From Halarcobacter sp. (lineage in GTDB: Bacteria; Campylobacterota; Campylobacteria; Campylobacterales; Arcobacteraceae): DNA of 64,000 nucleotides. Shown piece after piece: positions 1 through 8,123 of the stretch (within the stretch, counting starts at the first letter, position 1; each line of letters starts with the position of its first letter). The notes beneath the pieces were generated by a model, which was not told the DNA's origin, did not search any database, and worked only from the letters and a program-made list of their open reading frames with translations. The stretch is taken from NCBI GenBank assembly GCA_030145305.1, contig JAQYVX010000005.1:124001-188000 (forward strand), in the 5' to 3' direction. A program made the translations under genes and the position numbers.

Positions 1-530
1 ATGATTTTAGAAACTTTTTTATGCTAAATAAGAAAAAAGATAAATTTGATTTAGAATCAAATATTCTTAAATCTTTGAACATTATAAAAACTTCATTGGA
101 AGCAAATAATATTAAACTAACAATAAATTTTAATGAAAAAATTTCTTTATATACATATTCAAATGAATTACAACAAGTAGTATTAAATATTCTTAAAAAC
201 TCTGAAGATATTTTATTAGAGAAAAATCAAGAAAATAAAATTATATCACTTACAACTTATACAGAAGGAAAAGATACTGCTATAATTAAAATTCACGATA
301 ATGGTGGAGGAATAAAAGAAACAATACTGGAGAAAATATTTGATCCATATTTCTCTACAAAAAATAAAAAAAATGGAACTGGACTTGGACTTTATATGAG
401 TAAAATTATTATAAATGACCATTGTGATGGGAATTTAAGAGTTATAAATGAAGACCAAGGTGTTAGTTTCTTAATTGAATTACCTATGATTAATAAAAAT
501 AAGGAAGAAGAAAATGGAAGAAAAGTTTAA
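1..530 (+). CDS. Sensor histidine kinase, C-terminal part (cut by window start)
   Basis: This is the end of a histidine kinase. The reading frame is open to the left edge, where it reads DFRNFF, the usual sequence after the dimerisation helix in this kinase type, so the ATG at 21 is internal and the gene begins before the window. The visible part is the ATPase domain: an N-box near QVVLNILKNSED, a G1 box DNGGGIKE, an F box IFDPYFSTK and a G2 box GTGLGLYMSK, so ATP binding looks intact. The sensor domain cannot be seen. It overlaps the start of the following response regulator by 17 bases, so the two are very probably translationally coupled partners. Confidence 0.93.
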   Translation, partial: DFRNFFMLNKKKDKFDLESNILKSLNIIKTSLEANNIKLTINFNEKISLYTYSNELQQVVLNILKNSEDILLEKNQENKIISLTTYTEGKDTAIIKIHDNGGGIKETILEKIFDPYFSTKNKKNGTGLGLYMSKIIINDHCDGNLRVINEDQGVSFLIELPMINKNKEEENGRKV

Positions 531-942
531 AGAATTAATAAAATATACTAGTACTTTAAAAGTTCTTTTCGTAGAAGATAATGAAGAAGTTAGAATTCAA
601 CTTTTAAAATTACTTGAAAATTTTTTCACAGATATACAAATTGAAAAGGATGGAATTACAGCATATGAAAATTACATCAAAAACCCAAATAATTACGATT
701 TAGTTATTACTGATTTAAGTATGCCAAAACTAGATGGTATTGAATTATCAAAAAGAATAATGGAATTAAATTCAAAACAAATAATTATTATAATTTCCGC
801 TCATACTGAATCAGAAAAGTTATTAAAACTTATAGACATTGGGGTGTATAAATTTTTGACAAAACCAGTTGACTATAAAAATTTACTTGAAACTTTTTTT
901 TCTGTTGTTGAAAAAATTAAAAAGAAAGAGAGAGTATCTTAA
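514..942 (+). CDS. Single-domain response regulator (CheY-like receiver)
   Basis: A 142-residue stand-alone receiver domain. It has the acidic pair E21-D22, phosphoacceptor D67 in the VITDLSMPKLDG stretch, the switch serine S95 and the conserved K117 in FLTKPVD. There is no output domain, so it probably acts by protein contact or in a phosphorelay. Its start lies inside the 3' end of the kinase gene, which supports pairing with that kinase. The short N-terminal extension before the first strand (about 15 residues) is of no known function. The gene ends 10 bases before the convergent kinase gene on the other strand. Confidence 0.92.
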   Translation: MEEKFKELIKYTSTLKVLFVEDNEEVRIQLLKLLENFFTDIQIEKDGITAYENYIKNPNNYDLVITDLSMPKLDGIELSKRIMELNSKQIIIIISAHTESEKLLKLIDIGVYKFLTKPVDYKNLLETFFSVVEKIKKKERVS

Positions 943-952
943 AAAATATTCT

Positions 953-2749
953 TTATGTAGATTCTAAATATATAGTAAAAACAGCACCATTATCTTTGTT
1001 CTCTACACTCAATTTACCTTTCATTTTATCTTCAATTATTGCTTTAGATAAATAAAGCCCTATTCCTGTTCCTTTTGAGTCTTTTGTTGTAAAATATGGA
1101 TCAAAAATATTTAATATTATGTTTTTTTCAATTCCACCTGCATTATCAATTATCTCAATTTTAATTCTTTTTTCTATTTTTTGTATATTTATTTCTATTT
1201 TTGGGGAAGCAATATTTTTATCTTCAAAAGCATCTTTTGCGTTTACAATTAAATTCATAAGAACTTGTGAGAACTCATTTTTATTACCAAATATAGATAA
1301 ATTATTTTCATCTGTAATTATAATTTCTATATTATTATGTTCCAAAGTAGGCCCAATAATTTTTAATATTGATTCAATTGCTTCAATAATAAGAAAATCT
1401 TTTTTATTGGTATCTTTTTTATAAAAATCTTTAAAATTATCAATAGTATTTGACATAAATTCAATTTGATGTAAAGAGTTATCCAAAGACTCATTTAATA
1501 ACTTATCTCCTAGTTTTCCTTTAGCTTGAAAGGCTTTTAAGTTCTGTAAGGTTAAAGATAGTCTTGTTAATGGATGTCTCCATTGATGAGCTATATTTCC
1601 TATCATATCTCCAAGCTCTGCTAATTTACTTTGATTTTGTAAAAGTCTATCTTTTTTTGCATTTTTTAATGTTTCTATTCTTACTTTTTTATCCAAATTT
1701 ATAGCTAAATCATGGAGTTTCTCTGCTTGTGAAACAACAATTGCATACATACGTTTTAAAGGATTTGAGAAAATTATACTAAAAATAATTGCCATGAAAA
1801 ATGAGAAAATCAAAATGGCTATAATCATTTTATTATTATTATCAGCAATCTCTTTTATGGACTTATCTGTTTCAACTAAAATCATATTAAATCTTTGATT
1901 TTCTAAACTTAAAGGCTGTACAAAAATATTATTTGTTAGTACCCTAGCATTTAAATTATCTTTTTGTATTTCATATACAATTTCATCCTCAAAATCGTGA
2001 TCAAGTCTATGTTTTGAATTATATAAAGACCAATTATATGCCTTATTTTTATGTCTCATATAATATCCTGCATTATCAGTAATATATATATCATAAATTG
2101 TCGATTTTGTAATACTCTCAAAAAGATCTTTTGTAAAAATATTGATAATTAAAATACCTTGAAAGTTGTTATTTGTATAAATAGGTGTTGCAACTCTAAC
2201 AACAGATTTATTAGGCTTTTCGATTTTTTCATGTTCAATATTTAAGTCAATTGGAGAAAACCAAACCTCTCCATTTTTTGTTAATTTTGCATTTTGAAAA
2301 TAATATCTATTTGATTTATCTTGTAACTTTAGTCTTTTATAAGGCTCTTGGGAGTTTTTTTCTCTTTCAAATCGTAACTTTTCAAAACCATTTTTATCAA
2401 TAAATCGCATTTGCATATACTCTTTATTTGCTTCCATAATAGTCAAAAAAAGTAAATCAATATAGTAATTATATGTGCCCTCGTTAGTGTATTGCAAAAA
2501 ATATTCATTTCTAGCAATTGCCAAGATTCCATCTCTTCTTTTTTTAAAGAAACTATCAAACTCTTTTTTCTTTTCACTACTTTGTAAAGTCACTTCTCTT
2601 TCAAATTTATGTAGAGCTAAATCATCTGATAAATATATATGTATTATAGTTATGGAGCTTACTAATAAAAGTGCAAAAGTAATATAAGAAAAGAATAGTT
2701 TAATTCCAAATTTTTTATGCTCTTTTGATAATTTTTTTACTTCAATCAT
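953..2749 (-). CDS. Membrane sensor histidine kinase with Cache-like periplasmic domain
   Basis: 598 residues. There is a transmembrane segment at about 16-38, a periplasmic region (about 40-305) with Cache/PDC-like features such as the RVATPIY...QGILIINI stretch, and a second membrane segment at about 307-329. A coiled linker leads to the dimerisation helix with phospho-accepting H388 in NIAHQWRHPL. The ATPase domain follows, with G1 DNAGGIEK and G2 GTGIGLYLSK. It overlaps the upstream OmpR-type regulator by 4 bases (ATGA type), so the two form a cognate pair. They end an operon that starts with a thioredoxin-like protein and a cytochrome c, so the signal may be a redox or sulfur compound; that is inference only. 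Confidence 0.93.
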   Translation of the reverse strand: MIEVKKLSKEHKKFGIKLFFSYITFALLLVSSITIIHIYLSDDLALHKFEREVTLQSSEKKKEFDSFFKKRRDGILAIARNEYFLQYTNEGTYNYYIDLLFLTIMEANKEYMQMRFIDKNGFEKLRFEREKNSQEPYKRLKLQDKSNRYYFQNAKLTKNGEVWFSPIDLNIEHEKIEKPNKSVVRVATPIYTNNNFQGILIINIFTKDLFESITKSTIYDIYITDNAGYYMRHKNKAYNWSLYNSKHRLDHDFEDEIVYEIQKDNLNARVLTNNIFVQPLSLENQRFNMILVETDKSIKEIADNNNKMIIAILIFSFFMAIIFSIIFSNPLKRMYAIVVSQAEKLHDLAINLDKKVRIETLKNAKKDRLLQNQSKLAELGDMIGNIAHQWRHPLTRLSLTLQNLKAFQAKGKLGDKLLNESLDNSLHQIEFMSNTIDNFKDFYKKDTNKKDFLIIEAIESILKIIGPTLEHNNIEIIITDENNLSIFGNKNEFSQVLMNLIVNAKDAFEDKNIASPKIEINIQKIEKRIKIEIIDNAGGIEKNIILNIFDPYFTTKDSKGTGIGLYLSKAIIEDKMKGKLSVENKDNGAVFTIYLEST

Positions 2750-3393
2750 AATTTTTCTATTTTATAACCAATATTTCTAATATTTACAATAAAATTATTT
2801 TCTAGTTTTGCTCTTAATTTTTTAATTTTTGTTCTTAAGGTATTGTCACAAACATCTTTTTCTTCCCAAACATAATTTTTAATTATTTCTGGATCAACCG
2901 CTACTCCAATATTTTTTACAAGTAAATAAAGTAACTCTTTTTCTTGAATATTTAAAAGAACAGGTTCTTTTTTATAAAACAGTTCCATATTACATAAATC
3001 AAAACAATAATTTTCATTTATTTTTATAGTATCAAAGCAATCTTTATGAATAAGTTGATTAATTCTAAGCTCTAATTCTTCAAATAAAAATGGTTTTCTA
3101 ACATAATCATTACACCCTGCTGCATATCCATTTTTAACATTTTCTAAATCATTCATAGCTGTTAAATAAATAGCTGGGGTATCACTTGTTTTTCTAATCT
3201 CGGTTAATGTTTCTATTCCATTTTTAAGAGGCGTATTAATATCTAATAAAAAAATATCATAAAGAGTTAAATCTGCATTATTTAATAATGTTTGTCCATC
3301 ATTATAAAAGTCAACTTTGTGGTCATTTAATTCAAAATAACTTTTCACCTGTTCACAAATAAAATCATCATCTTCTAGCAAAAGTATTTTCAT
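2746..3393 (-). CDS. OmpR-family response regulator
   Basis: 215 residues with an N-terminal receiver domain (acidic residues E7-D9, phosphoacceptor D51 in LLDINTPLKNG, switch threonine in YLTAMND, K in VRKPFLFEE) and a C-terminal winged helix at about 125-215 ending RNIGYKIEKL, typical of OmpR/PhoB DNA-binding domains. A GAGGT ribosome site lies just before the ATG. It starts 8 bases after the cytochrome c stop and overlaps the kinase start by 4 bases, so it is co-transcribed with both. The target promoters are unknown; the divergent multihaem cytochrome promoter region at 4256-4456 is an obvious candidate. Confidence 0.94.
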   Translation of the reverse strand: MKILLLEDDDFICEQVKSYFELNDHKVDFYNDGQTLLNNADLTLYDIFLLDINTPLKNGIETLTEIRKTSDTPAIYLTAMNDLENVKNGYAAGCNDYVRKPFLFEELELRINQLIHKDCFDTIKINENYCFDLCNMELFYKKEPVLLNIQEKELLYLLVKNIGVAVDPEIIKNYVWEEKDVCDNTLRTKIKKLRAKLENNFIVNIRNIGYKIEKL

Positions 3394-3401
3394 ATTACCT
3401 C

Positions 3402-3770
3402 TTAATTACAAGTTGGTATGTGTTCTGAGTCATAAGCAAACTCTTGCAAAAATTCTAGCATTATTTTACTTTGTTTATTAAAACTCTCTCCTTTTAAGTA
3501 TTTTATTAAAGCTATATTGTTTTCATCTTCTTCATGTAAATAAATCAATTCTTCTGCATTATTGTCAAACATCATTTTCCATTCTCGAATAGAAGACATA
3601 TTCCCTCCTCTATTTCCATCCCCATGACAAGATGAACAATTTTTTAAATAATACTCTTGTCCTAAAAAGTTCTTTGTAGCATATTCACCTCTTATTTTTT
3701 TTGCATCTAAGTTAATACTTAAACTAAATATAAAAAATATGCATATGATTATTTTATTAAATATTTTCAT
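3402..3770 (-). CDS. Small monohaem c-type cytochrome
   Basis: 122 residues with an N-terminal hydrophobic export signal (about 5-22) and one haem attachment motif CSSCH at 45-49, followed by a GDGNRGGN loop as in class I cytochromes. A methionine in GGNMSS or KMMFDN could be the axial ligand; which one cannot be decided from sequence. It is periplasmic and probably an electron carrier. It overlaps the preceding thioredoxin-like gene by 4 bases and precedes the OmpR-type regulator by 8, which places an electron-transfer protein inside the signalling operon. A specific partner is not known. Confidence 0.88.
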   Translation of the reverse strand: MKIFNKIIICIFFIFSLSINLDAKKIRGEYATKNFLGQEYYLKNCSSCHGDGNRGGNMSSIREWKMMFDNNAEELIYLHEEDENNIALIKYLKGESFNKQSKIMLEFLQEFAYDSEHIPTCN

Positions 3771-4255
3771 TTTATTAAGCTTCTTTCTTTTAATTTTTTG
3801 TCTTTTAAAACAGCATCATTCATCCATTCTAACATTTGTTCTAAATTCCACATTCCATAAATAATCATATGCTTTTTTCCATTACGTAAAAACTTTTCTT
3901 CATTTGCTCCCATAAAATAAATAGCAGGGGTCATGGAAACTGTTAGCCTTGGCGGACACTGTCCTGTATTTTCAACATCAGAATCAGCATCTAAGGAATT
4001 ATCCAAAATCACAGGAATAAAGTGTTGCTTAATCTTTTGCTGAAACTTTTCTTGATTAAAAATTTCTTCCTTTAACTTAGGGCAATAAAAACATGTTCTA
4101 GATTCAATAAAAAGAAAAATTATCTTATCATGATATTTTGCTAATTGCTTTGCTTCATTTAAATCACTTTGCCAACTTAAACCTTTTTGCCAAGAAAAAT
4201 CCTCAGAATATAGAAAACTAGCTAATAAAAAATAAATACATAAATACTTTTTCAT
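3767..4255 (-). CDS. Exported thioredoxin-fold protein (SoxW/DsbD-gamma-like)
   Basis: 162 residues with a signal peptide (about 1-17) and a thioredoxin fold. The redox motif is CFYC at 55-58 (ESRTCFYCPKLK) and a cis-proline lies in SMTPAIYF. It resembles the thioredoxin-like proteins labelled SoxW near sulfur-oxidation genes, and is similar in type to the protein at 7650-8123. An extra cysteine lies in GQCPPR. Expected role: thiol-disulfide chemistry in the periplasm, for example reducing haem-motif cysteines or handling persulfides. It is first in the minus-strand operon and divergent from the 12-haem cytochrome gene, with 186-201 bases between them depending on the cytochrome start used. 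Confidence 0.85.
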   Translation of the reverse strand: MKKYLCIYFLLASFLYSEDFSWQKGLSWQSDLNEAKQLAKYHDKIIFLFIESRTCFYCPKLKEEIFNQEKFQQKIKQHFIPVILDNSLDADSDVENTGQCPPRLTVSMTPAIYFMGANEEKFLRNGKKHMIIYGMWNLEQMLEWMNDAVLKDKKLKERSLIK

Positions 4256-4378
4256 AAATAAAGCCTTTCGTCCCTTTTTTCTATTCTAACGAATTGAAAA
4301 TAAATAAAAATTGATTAGAATCAAGCATTAAACTTAAATTTTTATTAATTTAATAGAATAGATATATTTTATTATCTT

Positions 4379-4394
4379 TGGCACTTTAGAAGCA
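4379..4394 (+). promoter_or_regulatory. Possible sigma-54 (-24/-12) promoter
   Basis: The 16-base element TGGCACTTTAGAAGCA keeps the invariant GG and GC at the spacing of the sigma-54 consensus (TGGCAC, then a spacer, then TTGCA); only the two T's before GC are changed to A. It lies 63 bases upstream of the preferred start of the 12-haem cytochrome gene, a reasonable distance. No enhancer-binding regulator is encoded in the window, so this is a motif call only. Confidence 0.45.
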
Positions 4395-4456
4395 CTTTCT
4401 TTTGTTAAACTTCATAAATAGTTGGGTGTATCCTAACAAAAATGAAGGAGAAGAAG

Positions 4457-6829
4457 ATGAAAAGCTCGATGTTTAGAATTGCTAAAATCGCTTTTGTTAC
4501 TGCAATGCTTTCAACTCTTGCTTTTGGTGCTGTTGAGCATTCAAAAGGAAAAGTTGAAATGGCTGCGGTTGAAGGTGGTGATTCGTGTATCAAGTGTCAC
4601 AAAGGTATTGAGTCTATCAGAGATGAAAAATCTGATATGATGCAACAAATTGTTGCTATGGGTCAAGCACTAGGAGATACCGCAGGCTGTGTTGTTTGTC
4701 ATGGTGGTAATCCAGAAGACGGTACAGTTTCAGGAGCACACAAAGGTGCACCTAAAGCTCATGCTGGTGGATTAGCTGATTTTGTTAGAGATCCAGGATC
4801 TATTTGGATTGCAGATAAAACATGTGGTATCTGTCATGCAGATACAGTTGCAAATACTAAAAAATCTTTAATGGCTACAGAAGCTGGTAAGATTCAAGGT
4901 AACTTGCATTCATGGGGAAGTGAGCCAACTAAAAAAACTAAGTTTGCTAACTATGATATAAAAGATGAAGATGGTAAAGAACCAGCTTGGGGAACAAAAG
5001 TTTATAAAGATTATATGGTAAAAATGATCGATAAATATCCTGACCAATTCCCAACTGAACTTAAACAACTTCCATTACCTCCAACAGGTCCTGAAGATTT
5101 CAAAAATAAATCTGAAGAAGAGATTGGTTACATGGCTTCTATTACTTACCAAAGAGCTGACTGTCAAAGATGTCATATTGGTGTAAGAGGTAGAAAAGGT
5201 AGAGGTGACTGGAGAGGTATGGGATGTTCCGCATGTCATATGCCATATGGAAACGAAGGTATTTATGAAGGTACTGACCCTACAATTGACAAATCAGAAC
5301 ATGGACATATGTTAGTTCATATGATTCAAGGAACTAGAGAAGCTAAAGTTAAAACACCATCTGGTATGGAATTTTCTGGTATTCACCCTGAAACTTGTAA
5401 CTCTTGTCACAATAGAGGGAAAAGAATCGGTGTTTCTTATGTTGGTTTAATGGAGCAACCTTATGGTTCACCATTACAAGAAGGTGGAAAATCACAATCT
5501 AAACATCATGGTAAAAGATATAAACACATTAAAGAAGACTTACACTTTGAAGCTGGTATGACTTGTCAAGATTGTCACACATCGGTAGATATGCATGGTG
5601 ATGGTACACTATTTGGTACTACTTTAGGTCAAGTTGAAATTGAGTGTTCAGATTGTCATGGTACAAATGACAAATATCCATGGGAATTAAATATAGGTTT
5701 TGGTGAAAACTTTGGTATTGAAACTCCTGAAGGTCCAAGAGGAATGGCTCAAGATTTACCATACTTTATGACTCAAGGTACTGTTTATCCTAAACAAGAT
5801 GGATACTTATTATCAACTAGAGGGAATCCTTTAGGAAATGTTGTAAAAGTTAAAGGTTCAAATAAAGCAATCGCTCACTTAGCTTCTGGGAAAGATTTAG
5901 AAGTTCCTTTACTAAGATATAAAGCTGATACTGATTCTTGGAAATCACAAGATGCAGATGTTGCAATGGGTAAAATTCAAGCACATATGGATAACCTAGA
6001 GTGTTATGCATGTCACTCTGATTGGGCTCCACAATGTTATGGTTGTCATATTAAAGTTGATTATACTCCAGGTAAATCAAAAACTGACTGGATTGCATCT
6101 GGGTCTACAAACTTTAAAAATGGTGAAACTTCAGAGTCAATTCTTGGAACAAAAGGTAAAAAACTATTTGGAAAACCAAGTGAAACTAGATCATACTTAA
6201 GATGGGAAGACCCAATCTTAGGAATTAATGGAGAAGGTCTTGTAACTCCAATCATGCCTGGTTGTCAAGTTACATTTACAGTAATTGGACCTGATGGTAA
6301 AACATTAGTTCTTAATAAACAAGCTCAAGTTCCTGATGGACCAAATGGCTCATTAGTTGCAGGAACTGATATGTCTCCTGTTCAACCTCATACATCAGGT
6401 AGAAAAGCTAGATCTTGTGAATCTTGTCACTCTAATCCTAAAACTTTAGGATACGGAATCCAAGATGGACAATTTATGAAACATCAAGGTAAAGATAAAT
6501 ACATGGACTTACAAAACCTTGCAACTGGGGAATTTATTCCTGCAAATAAAACAGTTCAAATGAAAGGTATTCCAGGTATGGATTATGATTGGTCGCAAGT
6601 AGTAACTAGAGAAGGAAAACAACTTCAAACAGTAGGAACTCACTGGCCAGCTTCACGTCCACTTGATCAAGACATGAGAGAAAGAATGGAAAAAACAGGT
6701 TTATGTATGGGATGTCATCAAAATATGAAAAATGATGAACTATGGAATAAACTAAATACAGACAAAAAGTTAAATGCAAAAGAGCATATTAACAAAATGC
6801 ATGAAATAATGAATAAGGCTGCTAAATAG
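4457..6829 (+). CDS. Periplasmic 12-haem c-type cytochrome
   Basis: An ATG at 4442 is possible, but an AAGGAG ribosome site at 4445-4450 sits ideally for the ATG at 4457, which gives 790 residues and a clean signal peptide (cleavage near AFGA). I count twelve CXXCH motifs, with first cysteines at 44, 78, 123, 236, 257, 314, 370, 397, 516, 527, 654 and 750 of this product. There are no CX15CH or CXXCK motifs, so it is neither MccA-like nor NrfA-like. Haems 9 and 10 are packed close together (CYACH, then CYGCH six residues after). One extra cysteine lies in MPGCQV, near a region without haem sites. Neighbouring thioredoxin-fold proteins and a sulfide-dehydrogenase-type flavoprotein suggest sulfur-compound electron transfer. 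The substrate is not known and I do not recognise a named enzyme. Confidence 0.92.
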   Translation: MKSSMFRIAKIAFVTAMLSTLAFGAVEHSKGKVEMAAVEGGDSCIKCHKGIESIRDEKSDMMQQIVAMGQALGDTAGCVVCHGGNPEDGTVSGAHKGAPKAHAGGLADFVRDPGSIWIADKTCGICHADTVANTKKSLMATEAGKIQGNLHSWGSEPTKKTKFANYDIKDEDGKEPAWGTKVYKDYMVKMIDKYPDQFPTELKQLPLPPTGPEDFKNKSEEEIGYMASITYQRADCQRCHIGVRGRKGRGDWRGMGCSACHMPYGNEGIYEGTDPTIDKSEHGHMLVHMIQGTREAKVKTPSGMEFSGIHPETCNSCHNRGKRIGVSYVGLMEQPYGSPLQEGGKSQSKHHGKRYKHIKEDLHFEAGMTCQDCHTSVDMHGDGTLFGTTLGQVEIECSDCHGTNDKYPWELNIGFGENFGIETPEGPRGMAQDLPYFMTQGTVYPKQDGYLLSTRGNPLGNVVKVKGSNKAIAHLASGKDLEVPLLRYKADTDSWKSQDADVAMGKIQAHMDNLECYACHSDWAPQCYGCHIKVDYTPGKSKTDWIASGSTNFKNGETSESILGTKGKKLFGKPSETRSYLRWEDPILGINGEGLVTPIMPGCQVTFTVIGPDGKTLVLNKQAQVPDGPNGSLVAGTDMSPVQPHTSGRKARSCESCHSNPKTLGYGIQDGQFMKHQGKDKYMDLQNLATGEFIPANKTVQMKGIPGMDYDWSQVVTREGKQLQTVGTHWPASRPLDQDMRERMEKTGLCMGCHQNMKNDELWNKLNTDKKLNAKEHINKMHEIMNKAAK

Positions 6830-6848
6830 CTTTTGAATATTTCATAAA

Positions 6849-6877
6849 GAAGAGGGATTTTATTATCCCTCTTTTTG
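6849..6877 (+). terminator. Intrinsic terminator after the 12-haem cytochrome
   Basis: A perfect 8-base stem AGAGGGAT/ATCCCTCT (6851-6858 and 6865-6872) with a 6-base loop is followed by a run of T's. It lies 21 bases after the cytochrome stop, so the highly expressed cytochrome may be transcribed partly apart from the downstream genes. Confidence 0.85.
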
Positions 6878-6960
6878 ATTTTAAATTATCTTAAATTATT
6901 TTTAATTATGTTAATATCATATCTATTAATCTAATTAAGCATAAATTCAAAAGGAAAAAA

Positions 6961-7650
6961 ATGAATACTAAAATTTTATCAAAAACAGCTCTGGCTTCTA
7001 TTATTACAGCATCAATTTTATTTACAGCTTGTGGGGACAAAGCTACATCTGAAGCAAAAGTCATTGAAGAAAAAGCTACAGAAAAAATTGCAATGCCAAA
7101 AAAAGAAGATATTGAAAAAGAAATAGCTAAACAAAAAGAAACAGAAAAAACTGTATATACAAAACATGCCTCTATTGTGAGTAAAGTATTTAAAGATGTT
7201 GCAAAAGTCTCACCTGATGGGAAACAAATGATATTAGTTTTTGGAACAAATACAGATCCATATTCAGATAGATTAAAAGCTGATATTGAAGCAAGTGCTG
7301 ATTTACAAAAAAGACTACAAGAGGATTTTTCTTCTTATTACTTTAGAGCTCATGAAAATTTAAGACATAAACAATTTCATGAAGGTGAATTAATGGATGT
7401 TGATACTAAAACTATGATTGCAGTTTATGGAATTGAAGCAACGCCTACTATAATTTTCACTGATGCAAATGGAAAAGCTGTTGTAGTAGTGCCTGGATAT
7501 ATTCCTACAAAACAATTTTTAGTTACTATGGATTTCATGGCAGAAGGAAAATGGAAAGGTAAAGATAGAAAAAATGGTGAAGTTTACGAAGCTTTAAGAG
7601 ATTTTTATATAGCTAATAAAATTGAAGTAATTAAAAAAAAGGCTGAATAA
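6961..7650 (+). CDS. Lipoprotein with thioredoxin fold lacking the CXXC cysteines
   Basis: 229 residues. A lipoprotein signal peptide ends in the lipobox LFTAC with lipidated C24, then comes a charged linker (about 30-65) rich in K and E. The thioredoxin-like domain (about 70-225) aligns by eye with the next gene: the stretch FGTNTDPYSDRLK corresponds to FESDTCPYCELLK, so the redox motif CPYC is replaced by DPYS (99-102). The cis-proline is kept (EATPTIIF, P162), as is a PGY motif in VVPGYIP. The only cysteine is the lipid anchor. It cannot do dithiol chemistry and may be a scaffold, chaperone or binding subunit. It overlaps the next gene by one base, so the two are coupled. Confidence 0.86.
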   Translation: MNTKILSKTALASIITASILFTACGDKATSEAKVIEEKATEKIAMPKKEDIEKEIAKQKETEKTVYTKHASIVSKVFKDVAKVSPDGKQMILVFGTNTDPYSDRLKADIEASADLQKRLQEDFSSYYFRAHENLRHKQFHEGELMDVDTKTMIAVYGIEATPTIIFTDANGKAVVVVPGYIPTKQFLVTMDFMAEGKWKGKDRKNGEVYEALRDFYIANKIEVIKKKAE

Positions 7651-8123
7651 TGAAAAAGCTATTATTATGTTTTCTACTATTAACTAGCTCAATCCTTGCA
7701 AGTGATTTATTTAAAACTGGAAGTGAATTAGTAGCAAAAGGAAAAGGTGTTATGTTTATCTTTGAAAGTGACACTTGTCCATATTGTGAACTTTTAAAAA
7801 AAGATTTCAAAGAAAATAAAGAGATGAATACTTTAGCAAAAGAGTTTAATATTTATCTAATAAATAGAGAAAGAGAACAAGATTATTTAGTTGGTGAAAA
7901 AAAGAAACAAGAGACAACTACAACCCTTAGAATGGCTTTTGCTGCTAAATCAACTCCAAATATAGTGATTTTTGATAAACATTGGAATAGAATTTTCCAA
8001 GTTCCTGGATATGCACATCCTGCTCAAATGATTACTTTTATGAAGTTTGTAAAAGGTTTACATGAAGGTAAATATAATACAAAAGATTGGCAAAAATTTT
8101 TAGAAGAAAATGGAGTTTCTTAA
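7650..8123 (+). CDS. Exported SoxW-like thioredoxin
   Basis: 157 residues with a signal peptide ending near SILA and a thioredoxin fold carrying an intact CPYC at 43-46, plus a cis-proline in KSTPNIVIF (P103). It is a paralogue of the preceding lipoprotein, which has lost these cysteines. Proteins of this kind are often annotated as SoxW in sulfur-oxidising bacteria. Expected to act in the periplasm on cysteines of haem proteins or on sulfur intermediates. Its 3' end overlaps the following flavoprotein gene by 14 bases, which fixes it in the same operon. Confidence 0.87.
   Translation: MKKLLLCFLLLTSSILASDLFKTGSELVAKGKGVMFIFESDTCPYCELLKKDFKENKEMNTLAKEFNIYLINREREQDYLVGEKKKQETTTTLRMAFAAKSTPNIVIFDKHWNRIFQVPGYAHPAQMITFMKFVKGLHEGKYNTKDWQKFLEENGVS

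Noticed and set aside
21-530. ATG at 21 as the true start of the first gene
   Set aside because: The frame is open upstream and reads DFRNFF, a conserved part of kinase helices, so the gene starts before the window.
4442-4456. ATG at 4442 as the start of the 12-haem cytochrome
   Set aside because: The AAGGAG ribosome site lies inside these codons and suits the next ATG at 4457.
4457-6829. MccA sulfite reductase, NrfA nitrite reductase or octahaem tetrathionate reductase
   Set aside because: There is no CX15CH or CXXCK motif, and there are twelve CXXCH sites rather than five or eight.
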